Assembly: GCA_965232455.1 (NCBI GenBank)
Contig: OZ246981.1
Coordinates: 434,001-498,000, forward strand
DNA length: 64,000 nt
Origin: JBFGFX01 sp965232455
Lineage (GTDB): Bacteria; Pseudomonadota; Gammaproteobacteria; Steroidobacterales; Woeseiaceae
Direction: 5' to 3'
A model generated the notes under the pieces. That model was not told where the DNA came from. It did no database searches and saw only the letters and a program-made list of their open reading frames with translations. Both the position numbers and the translations under genes were made by a program. The first letter of the stretch is position 1, and the number at the start of each line of letters is the position of its first letter. This document shows, piece by piece, positions 35,819 through 44,545 of this stretch.

Positions 35819-37036
35819 ATGAAAACCAATAGGCGGCGATTCATCCAGGGTATCGGTGCGGCGGCGCCGCTGGGCCTCCTGGCGCGGACCGCAACCGCGA
35901 CAACTGTTGCCGGACCTGCGGCAAGCGATATCGATTACTTCGCCGAACTCGGCGTGCGCCCCTTCATTAACGCCATCGGGCCCTATTCGTCCCTGGGCGG
36001 CGCCCGGATGTGGCCGGAAGTCATCGACGCGATGGATTACGCGACCCGACACAAAGCGAGGATGTCCGACTTGCACGACGCGGTTGGCCGGCGCATCGCG
36101 GAACTGACGGGGGCCGAGTCGGCGATGGTCACGGCCGGTGCGACGAGCGCGATGATTCAGGGGCTTGCGGCCTGTATGACCGGCGGCGATCAGGGGAAGA
36201 TGGAGCGCTTGCCCGATACCCGCGGCATGCCGAACGAGGTGATTATCCAAAGGGGGCAGCGTTACCTTTACGACCGTTCGCTGCTGGCGCCCGGGGCGAA
36301 GCTTGTCGTCATAGAGACGGCCGCGGATATCCGTGCGGCCATCGGACCACGAACCGCCATGCTGTTCTTTTTGCTCAACCGTCAATCCGACATTCAGGTT
36401 CACGTACCGGAATTCGTTGCGCTCGGTAAAGAGTACGGGGTTCCGGTGATGTGTGATGCGGCAACCACGGTGCCGCCGGTGGCGAGCATGTTCAATACCA
36501 TCGAGGCGGGATTCGATCTGATTTGTTATTCGGGCGGCAAAGGCTTGAGAGGCCCGTACAGTGCGGGGCTTCTGCTCGGCCGGGAAGACCTGATTCGTCA
36601 TGCACGCAGCAACGGTTCGCCCAATCATCGCGCCTACGGCCGCAGTATGAAGGTCTCGGCCGAGGAATATCTCGGCATGATGGTCGCCGTCGAGGTGAGC
36701 CTCGCGTTCGACGAAGACGCGGAATACCGTCGGCAGCTCGCGATCGTCACGGAAATGGGCCGCGATATCGAACGGCTTTCCGGCGTTACGACCCGGCTTC
36801 GCTCGCCCGACTTCGAGGCGAGAGAACCTTACATCGAGGTGCACTGGGATCAGGCCATGTATCCAATCGATGAACCAACCGTCAAACAGTTGCTTCGTGA
36901 TGGCGAGCCGTCCATCGAGATTCGTGCTCTGTTCCTCTCCGGCGGCCGCATCGAACTGACCGCGTCGATGCTCGAGGACGGCGAGGCGTCGATCGTTGCG
37001 GAGCGTGTCAAAAACATTCTGGCGGCAAGCGCATGA
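35819..37036 (+). CDS. Tat-exported SelA-fold/aminotransferase class V PLP enzyme
   Basis: The 405-residue protein starts with a twin-arginine signal (NRRRFIQGIGAAAPLGLLA). The body has the SelA/D-glucosaminate-6-phosphate ammonia-lyase-type fold: ELGVRPFINAIGPYSSLGG, ESAMVTAGATSAM, the PLP aspartate in MCDAATTVPP, and the Schiff-base lysine K241 in YSGGKGLRGP. Relatives act as lyases or transferases on amino sugars or amino acids. Export of a folded PLP protein by Tat is feasible but uncommon. It is followed with a 4-base overlap by a close paralogue. Confidence 0.88.
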   Translation: MKTNRRRFIQGIGAAAPLGLLARTATATTVAGPAASDIDYFAELGVRPFINAIGPYSSLGGARMWPEVIDAMDYATRHKARMSDLHDAVGRRIAELTGAESAMVTAGATSAMIQGLAACMTGGDQGKMERLPDTRGMPNEVIIQRGQRYLYDRSLLAPGAKLVVIETAADIRAAIGPRTAMLFFLLNRQSDIQVHVPEFVALGKEYGVPVMCDAATTVPPVASMFNTIEAGFDLICYSGGKGLRGPYSAGLLLGREDLIRHARSNGSPNHRAYGRSMKVSAEEYLGMMVAVEVSLAFDEDAEYRRQLAIVTEMGRDIERLSGVTTRLRSPDFEAREPYIEVHWDQAMYPIDEPTVKQLLRDGEPSIEIRALFLSGGRIELTASMLEDGEASIVAERVKNILAASA

Positions 37037-38208
37037 CCGGGCGGCGCACGGTATTGCAGGGGCTGAGCGGATTCCTGGCGACGGGAGCGGAACCGCCGGC
37101 TCGCGACTATTTTGCGGAGCTGGGCGTTACGCCACTCATCAACGCGGCGGGCGCGTATTCGGCGCTGGGGGGAGCGCGCATGCGTCCCGAGGTGGTGGCG
37201 GCAATGCGCTACGCGGCGGTCAACAAGGTCAAGATGCGTGAACTGCACGATGCGGTCGGCGCGCGCATCGCCGAACTTACCGGCAGCGAAGCCGCGATGG
37301 TAACTTCCGGCGCGACGGCGGCGATGGTATTGGCGACGGCGGCATGCATGACATTGGGCGAAGAGGAAAAGATGCTCCGACTCCCCAATACCGATGGCAT
37401 GAAAAACCAAATCCTGATCCAGAAAAAGCACCGTTACACGTACGATCGCGCGCTGTGGGTGGCCGGGGCAAACCTGGTCGAAGTGGAATCCGAAGACGAT
37501 GTTCGTTCAGCGGTCAACGACCGGACCGCCATGATGTTTTTCCTGAAGCCGGCCCATCAGGGAGACGACATTCCGGCGGATCGCTACGTCGAGCTGGCCC
37601 GGGAGCTGGCGGTACCGTCCTTTTGCGATGCCGCAACCACCACGCCGCCCGCGACAAACGTCGTCGAAGGCGTCAAGGAAGGCTTCGATCTGATCTGCTA
37701 CTCGGGTGGTAAAGGGCTGCGCGGGCCCTACAGCGCCGGTTTGCTCCTGGGCCGCAAGGACTTGGTTGCGTACGCTCGAATGAACGCCGCGCCAAACGAC
37801 AAATCGATCGGTCGCGGCATGAAAGTTTCGGCGGAGGAGTATCTCGGCATGCTGGTCGCGCTCGAGAGCGGCCTCGCGGTCAACGAAGAGGACGAGTTCG
37901 CCTACAAACGCCGCCGGTTCGGCAACGTCATCAAAGAGATCGCCGACGTTCCGGGCATCAAAGCGGAGGTGTTTTTGTCACCCGGAGAAACGGACGAACT
38001 TTACCTCGACGTCGATTGGAACACCGACGTAATCCCGTTGAGCCGCGAAGACTTCATCGCCGCGCTACGCGCGAATACCCCGTCGGTGGAAGTTCGCCTG
38101 CCGCTGTTCTCGGGAGGGAGAATCCACCTGTCCGCGACCGTTCTCGAGGAGGGCCAGGACGTGGAGCTTGGCCGTATCATACGAAGGGTGTTGCTGGAAA
38201 ACAGCTGA
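37033..38208 (+). CDS. SelA-fold PLP enzyme, paralogue of the preceding gene
   Basis: The 391-residue protein is clearly a tandem duplicate: DYFAELGVTPLINAAGAYSALGGARM, EAAMVTSGATAAM, FCDAATTTPP and YSGGKGLRGPYSAGLLLG (PLP lysine near residue 230). Its N-terminus is shorter but keeps a Tat-like GRRTVLQGLSGFLATGAEP, so it may also be exported. The ATG overlaps the upstream stop (ATGA). Two subunits could form a heteromer, which would explain retention of both. A rho-independent terminator for the opposite strand lies just downstream. Reaction unknown. Confidence 0.88.
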   Translation: MTGRRTVLQGLSGFLATGAEPPARDYFAELGVTPLINAAGAYSALGGARMRPEVVAAMRYAAVNKVKMRELHDAVGARIAELTGSEAAMVTSGATAAMVLATAACMTLGEEEKMLRLPNTDGMKNQILIQKKHRYTYDRALWVAGANLVEVESEDDVRSAVNDRTAMMFFLKPAHQGDDIPADRYVELARELAVPSFCDAATTTPPATNVVEGVKEGFDLICYSGGKGLRGPYSAGLLLGRKDLVAYARMNAAPNDKSIGRGMKVSAEEYLGMLVALESGLAVNEEDEFAYKRRRFGNVIKEIADVPGIKAEVFLSPGETDELYLDVDWNTDVIPLSREDFIAALRANTPSVEVRLPLFSGGRIHLSATVLEEGQDVELGRIIRRVLLENS

Positions 38209-38217
38209 CTTTCAGAC

Positions 38218-38253
38218 AAAAAAAGCCGGCACCGGGTGAAGCGATGCCGGCTT
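38218..38253 (-). terminator. Rho-independent terminator of the HPPD-like VOC gene
   Basis: A perfect 9-bp stem (AAGCCGGCA / TGCCGGCTT, 38223-38231 and 38245-38253) with a 13-base loop is followed on the minus strand by seven T residues. This is a textbook terminator for the minus-strand gene ending at 38276, and the stem may also serve the convergent PLP gene. Confidence 0.9.
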
Positions 38254-38275
38254 CTCAGACCAGAGGTAGGTCAGA

Positions 38276-38932
38276 TTAAACGGCTTCCAGGCGCGCGTTG
38301 CGATCCGTTGATCCCTTGGACTGTTCAGCCGGTACTTCCCAATCCGCCGGCATTTTCTCGAAGTTGAAAAACGGCTCCGTGTCGCCCTCGTCAATGGCGT
38401 CCTGCACCTGCTTGTAGAATTCGCCGCCCGCGGCGTCCGAGAACGTGATCTCGACGTCTTTCGCTTCGCCATCCGTCTCCGGCCGCTGGCAATACTCGGG
38501 GAAGGTTGCTTCGCCGGCGTGCCCGGAAGCGTATCCCTTCGCGAACATTTGTTTGAGGATGCCGAAACCGTCGTCCTGAACCAGAACGCCGCCGCGGGGG
38601 TGCCCCCCGAGGGACTTCATGTGCTTGATGAAGGCGTCGAGGTCATGACAGTCGTACGCCACGTGCTGGCAGGAATGGTCGCCGTGCGCTTCGACGAAGC
38701 TCGTGACCTGCGATTTCTCGGCGCGGTCGATGCCTTCGATCAACGCAATGCCGAACTCGCCAAAGTCGATACACCAGATTTTCATGCTGCTGTTCGGGTC
38801 ACCCGGCCGCGCGTCGTCGATGCGTTTGATCAACGTGCCGCCCTCGACCTCGATGTGAAACCAGGCCCATTTTTCGATGTTGCCCTCAGCTACCGCATAA
38901 GCGACGTGATCGACTTTTTTGAGATAGGACAT
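38276..38932 (-). CDS. VOC protein related to the N-terminal half of 4-hydroxyphenylpyruvate dioxygenase
   Basis: The start is ATG 38932 with a GGGAGA site upstream. The 218-residue product begins MSYLKKVDHVAYAV and carries KIWCIDFGEFGIALIEGID, VEAHGDHSCQHVAYDCHDLD and FGILKQMFAKGY. This is the pattern of HPPD-like VOC proteins, with histidines in DHVAYAV and CQHVAYDC at metal-ligand positions. Full HPPD is about 350 residues, so this is a shorter relative and not a proven HPPD. Unlike the exported VOC proteins upstream it has no signal peptide and keeps metal-type histidines. It is monocistronic with a strong terminator. Confidence 0.8.
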   Translation of the reverse strand: MSYLKKVDHVAYAVAEGNIEKWAWFHIEVEGGTLIKRIDDARPGDPNSSMKIWCIDFGEFGIALIEGIDRAEKSQVTSFVEAHGDHSCQHVAYDCHDLDAFIKHMKSLGGHPRGGVLVQDDGFGILKQMFAKGYASGHAGEATFPEYCQRPETDGEAKDVEITFSDAAGGEFYKQVQDAIDEGDTEPFFNFEKMPADWEVPAEQSKGSTDRNARLEAV

Positions 38933-39035
38933 TAACGTCTCCCGCACTGTTTGCGTGTTGATTTCTATCGACAAAATTTTACGCAAGAATGCGGGCAGGT
39001 TGCGTGCGAATCCTGTGCAGATTACCGAAATTGTT

Positions 39036-39081
39036 GCAGGAAAATATACAAAAATGGTAAATAATCGAGCTTATCCTGCAT
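39036..39081. promoter_or_regulatory. AT-rich divergent promoter region with spaced inverted repeat
   Basis: The 286-base gap between the minus-strand HPPD-like gene and the plus-strand transporter is markedly AT-rich around 39030-39090. It contains TGCAGGA (39036-39042) and TCCTGCA (39075-39081), perfect 7-bp arms 32 bases apart. These could be a looped or two-site operator controlling both genes. No -35/-10 pair is certain. Confidence 0.35.
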
Positions 39082-39218
39082 TATATAGACAAGGCACGCA
39101 GCAATCAGTAGCCTGAAACAGGTGGTCCTACCGGCGCTCGCACGACCGCCCGGCTTGCCGCTACACTGTCGCCTGCCGGCGGCGGAGGGCGGCCGACAAT
39201 GAGAACAAGAATCGGGTC

Positions 39219-40304
39219 GTGAATCGTTTTGTCCGTGTATATCTTCTGCCGGGTGCGGTCATGCAGTCCGTCATGATCGGCGGCGCCTACGGGACCGGGC
39301 GGGAGATGACCCAGTATTTCACCCAGTTCGGCATGCTGGGCGGCGCGTTGGGTCTGTGCGTGGCCGCGGGTTGCCTGGCTCTGGTCTTCATTCTGTCCCT
39401 CGAGGTATCGCGCCGATTCCGGGTGTTCGACTACCGGCAGTTTTCACGCGTCCTGTTGGGGAAGGCCTGGTTCCTGTTCGAGATTCTGGCCATTACCCTG
39501 CTCTTGCTCATCATAGCGGTAATTGCCGCCGCTTCGGGGACAATTCTCGCCGACGAGTTTGGCGTCTCCGACAAGCTCGGCGGACTGATCACCCTGGCCG
39601 TCGTCGCCGCGCTCATCTATCACGGCCGGTCCTGGGTTACGACGATGCTCGCGTCGTGGAGCCTTTTGTTGTACCTCGTGTTCGCGACTTATCTTGCCGT
39701 CGTCTTTACGGTCCTCGATCCGACGGAAGGCGCCCGGCGGCTTACCGTGACTGACGGCTGGTTCGTGAGCGGTCTCCAATACGGCCTTTACAATATCGCG
39801 GCGATTCCGGTGATCCTGTACGCCTCCCGGGCTATCGAGACCGGCCGGGAAGCCGTGCTCGCCGGCGGAATCGGCGCGCTGATCGCGATTGTGCCGGCTT
39901 TCGTGTTGCACGTCAGTTTCTCGGTCGACTATCCGGACGTCGTATCGGCGGAGCTTCCGGTGTATCACGTGCTGGGATTGATCGATTTGCCGGTGCTCAA
40001 GTTCGTTTATCTGCTCGTGATATTCGGCACGTTCATCGAAACGGCGGCGGGCAGTATCCAGGGCGTCGTTGAACGCATCGAAGGCGCGATCAGCGAGCGG
40101 CGGGGAACCGGACTGACAAGGGGGCAACACGCAATGGTTGCGGTCAGCATGATGCTGGCCGCCATTCTCTTGTCCACTTTTGGCCTGATCGCGCTGGTTG
40201 CAAAAGGTTATGGTGGGATAGCCTGGGGCTTCATGTTGCTTTACGCGCTGCCGCTGCTGACGGTCGGTGTCTACAAACTCTACATTTCACCCACTCGAAC
40301 GTGA
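39219..40304 (+). CDS. YkvI-like multi-pass membrane transporter
   Basis: The 361-residue protein has about ten membrane helices, starting LLPGAVMQSVMIGGAYGTGREMTQYF with further segments GLYNIAAIPVILYASRAIETGREAVLAGG and IWGFMLLYALP-type ends. This resembles the YkvI family within the APC/NSS-like transporters, whose substrates are mostly unknown. The start is GTG at 39219. It overlaps the start region of the enoyl-CoA hydratase gene (GTGAGG), so both are in one operon. It probably imports an amino acid or organic acid degraded by adjacent enzymes. Confidence 0.75.
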   Translation: MNRFVRVYLLPGAVMQSVMIGGAYGTGREMTQYFTQFGMLGGALGLCVAAGCLALVFILSLEVSRRFRVFDYRQFSRVLLGKAWFLFEILAITLLLLIIAVIAAASGTILADEFGVSDKLGGLITLAVVAALIYHGRSWVTTMLASWSLLLYLVFATYLAVVFTVLDPTEGARRLTVTDGWFVSGLQYGLYNIAAIPVILYASRAIETGREAVLAGGIGALIAIVPAFVLHVSFSVDYPDVVSAELPVYHVLGLIDLPVLKFVYLLVIFGTFIETAAGSIQGVVERIEGAISERRGTGLTRGQHAMVAVSMMLAAILLSTFGLIALVAKGYGGIAWGFMLLYALPLLTVGVYKLYISPTRT

Positions 40305-40315
40305 GGAACCGCCGT

Positions 40316-41095
40316 ATGAATGGATCGATTCGATTCGAGCAGGCCGGCAAGGTCGGCATCGTAACGCTCGACCGGCCCGACGCTCTGAATGCGCTGCACC
40401 GAAACATGCTTGCCGAACTTGAAGCGACGCTGGCCAGGGTGGAACAGTTCGACGACGTTCGTGCGTTGCTGATTACGGGTTCAGGCAGGGCGTTTTGCGC
40501 CGGTGTCGATCTTTTCGAGGTTCAGGACGATGTGACCGGAGACGGTATCGCGGAGGCGGAGCGGAGTCTGCTGACGATCCAGAACCTCACGCGTATCGTC
40601 ATGCGCCTGCCCATTCCCACCATCGCCGCGATCAACGGTTTGGCCGTCGGCATGGGGTCGGAAATATGCATCGCCTGCGATATCCGGGTGGCGGCTTCCG
40701 AGGCCTACCTGTGGTTTCCCGAGGCGCGGCGCGGTCTGTTCCAATCGAACGGCGTCATGTATCTGTTGCCGCGCATGGTGGGCTACAGCCGGTCGATGGA
40801 ATGGATGATGGCATCCAGGAAGATCCGGAGTGAGGAGTTGCGGGCGTCCGGACTGGTCGCGCAGGTATTCGACGTGGCTGATTTCCGCGCCGCGGCTATC
40901 GACTATGCGCAAGGTATTGCCAATAATTCGCCGCTGAGTCTCAAATTGCTCAAGGAAGTCGGGCAAAAGGCGTTTTCGGCGTCGTACGAAGAGGTGGTTC
41001 AGATGGAGATCGAATGTATGGACGCGACGATGAAATCGGAATACGCGCGAGAAGGCCTTCGGGCGTTCGCGGAAAAGCGTGACCCCAATTTCTGA
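40316..41095 (+). CDS. Enoyl-CoA hydratase/isomerase family protein
   Basis: The 259-residue crotonase-fold protein has the oxyanion-hole segments SGRAFCAGVDL and AINGLAVGMGSEICIACD, and both glutamates that correspond to the catalytic pair of enoyl-CoA hydratase (in GSEIC and WFPEARRG). It ends in the usual EKRDPNF. ATG 40316 follows GAGGAA seven bases upstream and is preferred to the GTG at 40301. It lies in a same-strand run with the YkvI-like transporter and the ABC transporter. Acyl-CoA substrate unknown. Confidence 0.92.
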   Translation: MNGSIRFEQAGKVGIVTLDRPDALNALHRNMLAELEATLARVEQFDDVRALLITGSGRAFCAGVDLFEVQDDVTGDGIAEAERSLLTIQNLTRIVMRLPIPTIAAINGLAVGMGSEICIACDIRVAASEAYLWFPEARRGLFQSNGVMYLLPRMVGYSRSMEWMMASRKIRSEELRASGLVAQVFDVADFRAAAIDYAQGIANNSPLSLKLLKEVGQKAFSASYEEVVQMEIECMDATMKSEYAREGLRAFAEKRDPNF

Positions 41096-41114
41096 TTTCA
41101 CAGGACAGGCAACG

Positions 41115-42044
41115 ATGCAACCAATCATCTCTATCGAGGGACTCGGCAAGACCTATGGCAGCGGTTTCCAGGCGCTGAAATCCGTCGACCTGCAAATCGA
41201 ACGCGGTGAGATCTTTGCGCTGCTGGGCCCGAACGGCGCCGGCAAGACGACGCTGATCAGCATCGTCTGCGGGATCGTCAACCCGACGGAAGGTCGCGTC
41301 ACGGTCGCCGGCAACGATATCGTCACCCAGTTCAGGAAAACGCGGTCGATGATCGGGCTCGTGCCGCAGGAGCTTACGACCGATACCTTCGAGACGGTGC
41401 TCAGCACCGTGGCGTTCAGCCGCGGCCTTTACGGCAAGCGGCCAAACCCCGAACATCTCGAAAAGGTGCTGCGGTCCCTCGCGCTCTGGGACAAGCGGAA
41501 CGAAGTCATCATGGCGTTGTCCGGAGGGATGAAGCGGCGTGTGCTCATTGCGAAAGCGCTGTCTCACGAGCCCGAGATATTGTTCCTCGACGAGCCTACC
41601 GCCGGCGTGGACGTCGAGCTGCGCCAGGACATGTGGGAAACGGTTCGCTCGCTGAGCGAATCGGGGGTCACCATCATCCTGACGACTCACTACATCGAGG
41701 AAGCCGAGCAGATGGCCGATCGCATCGGCGTCATCAGCCACGGCGAACTGATCCTCGTTCAGGACAAGGAACAGCTGATGCACGAGCTGGGCACCAAGCA
41801 GCTTCATCTCCATCTGAGCGATCGGCTGGAGGAACTGCCGGCCAGCCTCGACGCCTATGACCTGGAGTTGTCGGACGACGGCGCGCAGTTGACCTACACC
41901 TACGATACGCAGGCGAGCCGGACGGGAATTACCTCACTGCTCGGCGAGCTTGCGGCTGCCGACATCCGTTTCAACGATCTCAACACGGTACAGAAGTCAC
42001 TCGAGGAGATTTTCGTCGACCTCGTCAATAGGAGAACCTCGTGA
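41115..42044 (+). CDS. ABC transporter ATP-binding protein (ABC-2/Drr-like exporter)
   Basis: The 309-residue protein has Walker A GPNGAGKTT, the Q-loop region LVPQELTTDTFETV, signature LSGGMKRRVLIAKAL, Walker B ILFLDEPTAGVD, and the switch histidine in TTHYIEEAEQ. The C-terminal extension is typical of DrrA/CcmA-like exporters. ATG 41115 follows the enoyl-CoA hydratase by 19 bases. It overlaps the permease gene by four bases. It energises export of an unknown substrate. Confidence 0.94.
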   Translation: MQPIISIEGLGKTYGSGFQALKSVDLQIERGEIFALLGPNGAGKTTLISIVCGIVNPTEGRVTVAGNDIVTQFRKTRSMIGLVPQELTTDTFETVLSTVAFSRGLYGKRPNPEHLEKVLRSLALWDKRNEVIMALSGGMKRRVLIAKALSHEPEILFLDEPTAGVDVELRQDMWETVRSLSESGVTIILTTHYIEEAEQMADRIGVISHGELILVQDKEQLMHELGTKQLHLHLSDRLEELPASLDAYDLELSDDGAQLTYTYDTQASRTGITSLLGELAAADIRFNDLNTVQKSLEEIFVDLVNRRTS

Positions 42045-42802
42045 ATGTTCCGGCGATAAAGGCCATTTATATGTTCGAGATGGCGCGCACACGGAGAACC
42101 CTTTTCCAGAGCATCGTGTCGCCGGTCATATCGACGTCGCTGTATTTTGTGGTGTTCGGTGCCGCGATCGGTTCGCGGATCACCGAGATCGACGGCGTCA
42201 GCTACGGCTCGTTCATCGTGCCGGGTATCATGATGCTTGCTCTGCTGACGGAGAGCGTCTCGAACGCGTCGTTCGGCATCTACTTCCCCAAGTTCTCGGG
42301 CACGATCTACGAGATTCTTTCCGCGCCGGTGTCGTTCGTGGAGATCGTCATCGGTTACGTCGGCGCGGCGGCGACAAAATCAATCATTCTTGGCTCCATC
42401 ATATTCGCCACGGCCAACCTGTTCGTCGATATCGAGGTCGCCCATCCGGTGTGGATGATTGCGTTCCTGGTGCTGACGGCCGTGAGTTTCAGCTTGTTCG
42501 GTTTCGTGCTTGGCATCTGGGCGGATAACTGGGAGAAGCTCGCCATCGTGCCGACGTTGATCCTGACGCCGCTGACGTTTTTGGGAGGCAGCTTTTATTC
42601 GATCAGTATGCTGCCGCCGGTGTGGCAAACGGTGACCCTGTTCAACCCGGTCGTTTATCTGATCAGCGGATTCCGCTGGAGTTTTTATGAAAACGCCGAC
42701 GTCAGCGTCGTGTTGAGCCTGACGATGACCTGCGTGTTCCTGCTGCTGTGCCTGACGGCCGTCTGGTGGATATTCCGGACCGGGTACCGGCTGCGGAACT
42801 AG
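42041..42802 (+). CDS. ABC-2 type transporter permease
   Basis: The 253-residue protein has six hydrophobic helices and the ABC-2 pattern (SYGSFIVPGIMMLALLTES, NASFGIYFPKFSGTIYEILSAPVSF, LTFLGGSFYSISMLPPVWQTVTLFNPVVYLISGFRW). The start is GTG at 42041, overlapping the stop of the ATPase gene. Together they form one exporter of the DrrAB/NodIJ kind. No export substrate gene is obvious nearby. Confidence 0.93.
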   Translation: MNVPAIKAIYMFEMARTRRTLFQSIVSPVISTSLYFVVFGAAIGSRITEIDGVSYGSFIVPGIMMLALLTESVSNASFGIYFPKFSGTIYEILSAPVSFVEIVIGYVGAAATKSIILGSIIFATANLFVDIEVAHPVWMIAFLVLTAVSFSLFGFVLGIWADNWEKLAIVPTLILTPLTFLGGSFYSISMLPPVWQTVTLFNPVVYLISGFRWSFYENADVSVVLSLTMTCVFLLLCLTAVWWIFRTGYRLRN

Positions 42803-42803
42803 G

Positions 42804-42836
42804 CGCTGACCGCCCGCTGGAACACTCGCGTCAGCG
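42804..42836. terminator. Weak hairpin between convergent genes
   Basis: Seven-bp arms CGCTGAC and GTCAGCG with a 19-base loop follow the permease stop codon and overlap the stop of the convergent gene. The long loop and absence of a T-tract make this a low-confidence terminator. Confidence 0.3.
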
Positions 42837-44315
42837 AACCCGAACGCTGAGCAGGATGCTGAAGCTCGGAAAATTCCCGCCGGATGCGGCGTTGACCGGC
42901 CCGGTCGGGTTCACACGGTAACCGGTCACGGCCGGGTCGAATCCCTGAGCGTCCGGCGTCGGCAGGTAGTTGTAGGGCGCGCCCCCACCGGGTTGATTGC
43001 TGAACGTCACGTCGGTCGCAAAGCTGTAGCTGAGACCGCTAGCGACGGGCCCGTCCGAAAATACGAGCGGATCACCGCCGCTCGTATCCACGAACAAATC
43101 ACTGTTGGCAGGTACGGCGTCGCTCACGATCATCGTATTGCTGTCGACGATACCCGCGCCCTGATTGGACACGTTGATCGTGTACAGCATGACCGCGCCT
43201 GGAATGGCTTTCGGATTGCTGCCTCCGTTCACCGGGTCGGAGATGGTCTGCACCGACTTGGTGACGAGAAGGTCGGGTAGCACGAGCTGATTGAAACAAA
43301 CGTCATCGACGTGCCAGAAATCCCAGGGCGCCCCGGATCCACCCGTTTGGCGGAACCTCAGACGGAAGCCCGCGTGGCGCCCGTTGGCCGGAATGTTGTA
43401 ATTGCGCGTGAATATCTGACCGGCCGCGCCACCGCCCGCGAACGTCTCCAGCGTGCTCCACGTGCCGGTGTCGTTCAGATATTCGACGACGAGGTTTTCA
43501 TTGAGATCCGGGAATTCGCTGAACGCGTCGGAACCGCGACGAATCCACATCGACAGGTCGTCAAAAGAGGGATCCGTCGTGTCAAATACGTTCGAGGACA
43601 CGTCGACGACCCCGCCATTCAGCGTCATCGCGGAGCTTGGGGATTGTGATGTCGCCGAACTCGTTCCGGCGATGCCGGAGAGCGCGTTGATGGTCCAGTT
43701 ACCGACCAGTCCGGACTCGAAATCGTCGCAGGAGCCAATGACGAGCGGCGGCGGCGCGGCGGTCTCCGTAACGACGACATCGTCGAGGTGCCACCAATCG
43801 AAGTTGCCGTTGCTGCCGTCCGTCTGCCTCGCGCGGATCGCCAGCGTGCCGTGCAGGGCATCGGGCGGCAAACTGAAGGTGTTGTTGAATATCTCGCCCG
43901 CGGGGCCGGCGCCTGGGTAGGCGGTCAACGGCGCCCAGCTGCCGTCGGCGCGGCGATACTCGATCACAAAGTCTTCATTGTCGTCGGGGTCTTCACTGAA
44001 CGCGTCGCTGCCCCGGCGAACCCAGAAACTGATATTGGCCGACGGGACGGCCGCCGGGATATTCGGGCTCGTGATGGTCACCGGCTGGCTGCGGGTAAAC
44101 GCGCCGCGGTTTGGCGAGTTCGAAACGGCCCCGCCGGTGAGGATACCGCTGCGTACCGCGTCGGTGGTCGTCCAGGGCGCGAGGTTGGTCCGCTCGAAGT
44201 TGTCGCTGAAGAGGATGTCGCCGGGGACGGCAAAAGCGGGGTACGGGAGAGCGAGTGCCGACCACAGCAGCACGTATCGCCAGACCGGCGCTTTTTTCGG
44301 AGGCTCATTCCTCAT
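42831..44315 (-). CDS. Secreted protein with two jelly-roll repeats and a DUF11 domain
   Basis: The likely start is ATG 44315, as 44354 only adds a polar N-terminus. The roughly 494-residue protein has a signal peptide (RYVLLWSALALPYPAFA). Two homologous repeats of about 140 residues follow: FSDNFERTNLAPWTTTD to WWHLDDVVV, and CDDFESGLVGNWTIN to FWHVDDVCF. They share WxRRGSDAFSExPDxNExxVxEY and resemble MAM/LamG-like carbohydrate-binding folds. The end is a DUF11-type domain (LLVTKSVQTISDPVNGGSNP). It is presumably a cell-surface or extracellular binding protein. No enzyme motif and no anchor motif seen. Confidence 0.8.
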   Translation of the reverse strand: MRNEPPKKAPVWRYVLLWSALALPYPAFAVPGDILFSDNFERTNLAPWTTTDAVRSGILTGGAVSNSPNRGAFTRSQPVTITSPNIPAAVPSANISFWVRRGSDAFSEDPDDNEDFVIEYRRADGSWAPLTAYPGAGPAGEIFNNTFSLPPDALHGTLAIRARQTDGSNGNFDWWHLDDVVVTETAAPPPLVIGSCDDFESGLVGNWTINALSGIAGTSSATSQSPSSAMTLNGGVVDVSSNVFDTTDPSFDDLSMWIRRGSDAFSEFPDLNENLVVEYLNDTGTWSTLETFAGGGAAGQIFTRNYNIPANGRHAGFRLRFRQTGGSGAPWDFWHVDDVCFNQLVLPDLLVTKSVQTISDPVNGGSNPKAIPGAVMLYTINVSNQGAGIVDSNTMIVSDAVPANSDLFVDTSGGDPLVFSDGPVASGLSYSFATDVTFSNQPGGGAPYNYLPTPDAQGFDPAVTGYRVNPTGPVNAASGGNFPSFSILLSVRVR

Positions 44316-44545
44316 CGGATTGTCAGTCTTACTCTCGGTGGAAGCTCGCACCATGTTATGACTAGCGGCGAAAATCTTGCGCCGAATACGTCACAAATCG
44401 CCCGTTTCCCCTTGAATTCGATAAGGAAAATCGGCCGTTCCCAGGTTTTTTTGGCGAAAGCGGCCGCGCGAAGTTCCAGCGGTAAACGGAGCCTGGTCCG
44501 GAAGGTTGCGGTGGCGGATACCAGCGGCGGGTCCTTTATGCGGCC

